Shown here: in pieces, positions 6,541-6,701 of the stretch
Layout: each line of letters opens with the position of its first letter
How positions within the stretch are numbered: the stretch's first letter is position 1
DNA from: Anaerolineales bacterium
GTDB lineage: Bacteria; Chloroflexota; Anaerolineae; Anaerolineales; Villigracilaceae
Direction: 5' to 3'
NCBI GenBank assembly: GCA_025966435.1
Contig: JAICRQ010000192.1
Location: 1 to 6,701 of the forward strand
DNA length: 6,701 nt
Notes under the pieces: model-generated
Seen by the model: the letters and a program-made list of their open reading frames with translations, nothing else
Told to the model about the DNA's origin: nothing
Database searches by the model: none
Program-made: the position numbers and the translations under genes

Positions 6541-6701
6541 TTCCGCGCACGGGTAATTCTACGGGTCTCTTTACATCGGTTTAGCATAAGGTGCTGTGAT
6601 GACCAAGATCATGTAAACCCCACTGTCGGAGTAAGGCGAAGAGTGTTCTTAAGTCTACACGCCAAATCGCTCCTTATCGATGGGTAATTACCCTAATCAG
6701 A
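6541..6701. other. Intergenic region with no supported gene
   Basis: No reading frame on either strand has both a ribosome site and plausible protein character. No minus-strand -35/-10 pair of good quality was found: TAGAAT (minus strand, about 6563-6558) could be a -10 but lacks a matching -35. This is where the promoter of the minus-strand cluster should lie, unless it is outside the window. Confidence 0.5.
6682..6693. repeat. 12-bp perfect palindrome GGGTAATTACCC
   Basis: GGGTAATTACCC is its own reverse complement. Its half GGGTAATT occurs again at 6551-6558, 24 nt upstream of the small membrane gene's start. The position in otherwise gene-free DNA makes an operator possible. One or two perfect 12-bp palindromes are expected by chance in a window of this size. 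Confidence 0.3.

Noticed and set aside
6598..6612. TGAT-N7-ATCA inverted repeat
   Set aside because: Only four paired bases per arm, with no second copy; expected by chance.
6460..6687. 75-codon plus-strand frame at the right end
   Set aside because: It runs opposite the small membrane gene, whose ribosome site and membrane-helix character are far better; no motif is seen.
1..6701. CRISPR arrays, tRNA or rRNA genes, insertion sequences
   Set aside because: No regularly spaced repeats, tRNA cloverleaf, rRNA-like sequence, transposase motifs or terminal inverted repeats were seen on either strand.

Overview
The window is bacterial. GC content is moderate to high and the genes are tightly packed with short gaps. 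Its gene content points to a Chloroflexota (Anaerolineae-like) genome. The pointers are a hemY-hemL pair for haem synthesis through the C5 pathway, a long cyclase/NB-ARC/TPR signalling protein of a type common in that phylum, and a distinctive 6-TM channel-like 'ion transporter'. The assignment rests on remembered family resemblance, not on a search.

Left part (1-2461, + strand): the 3' part of hemY (oxygen-dependent type protoporphyrinogen oxidase, N-terminus cut off by the window edge) is followed after 40 nt by hemL (glutamate-1-semialdehyde aminomutase). They look like one haem-biosynthesis operon, with hemL acting at the start of the pathway and hemY near its end.

Middle (2462-5324, + strand): a 106-nt gap carries a good sigma70-type promoter with an extended -10. 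It drives a 918-residue protein with an N-terminal class III nucleotide cyclase domain that has every catalytic residue, then an NB-ARC/AP-ATPase module, a winged helix and a C-terminal TPR-like array. No DNA-binding domain is visible at the C-terminus.

Right part (5363-6527, - strand, convergent with the cyclase gene across 38 nt): a compact minus-strand cluster reads right to left. First comes a small two-helix membrane protein gene broken by a one-base frameshift. Next is a tiny 37-codon ORF with a good ribosome binding site, whose stop overlaps the next start as ATGA. Last is a 277-residue voltage-gated-channel-like protein. That protein has nine S4 arginines spaced exactly every third residue and a non-canonical pore motif (TTMGSQFWP in place of TVGYGD), with a C-terminal coiled coil. 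The last 160 bases (6541-6701) hold no gene I can support, only a 12-bp palindrome.

The most interesting material is the unusual channel and the two tiny reading frames just upstream of it. The haem genes are ordinary. The cyclase/NB-ARC protein is of known architecture, but its output is undefined.
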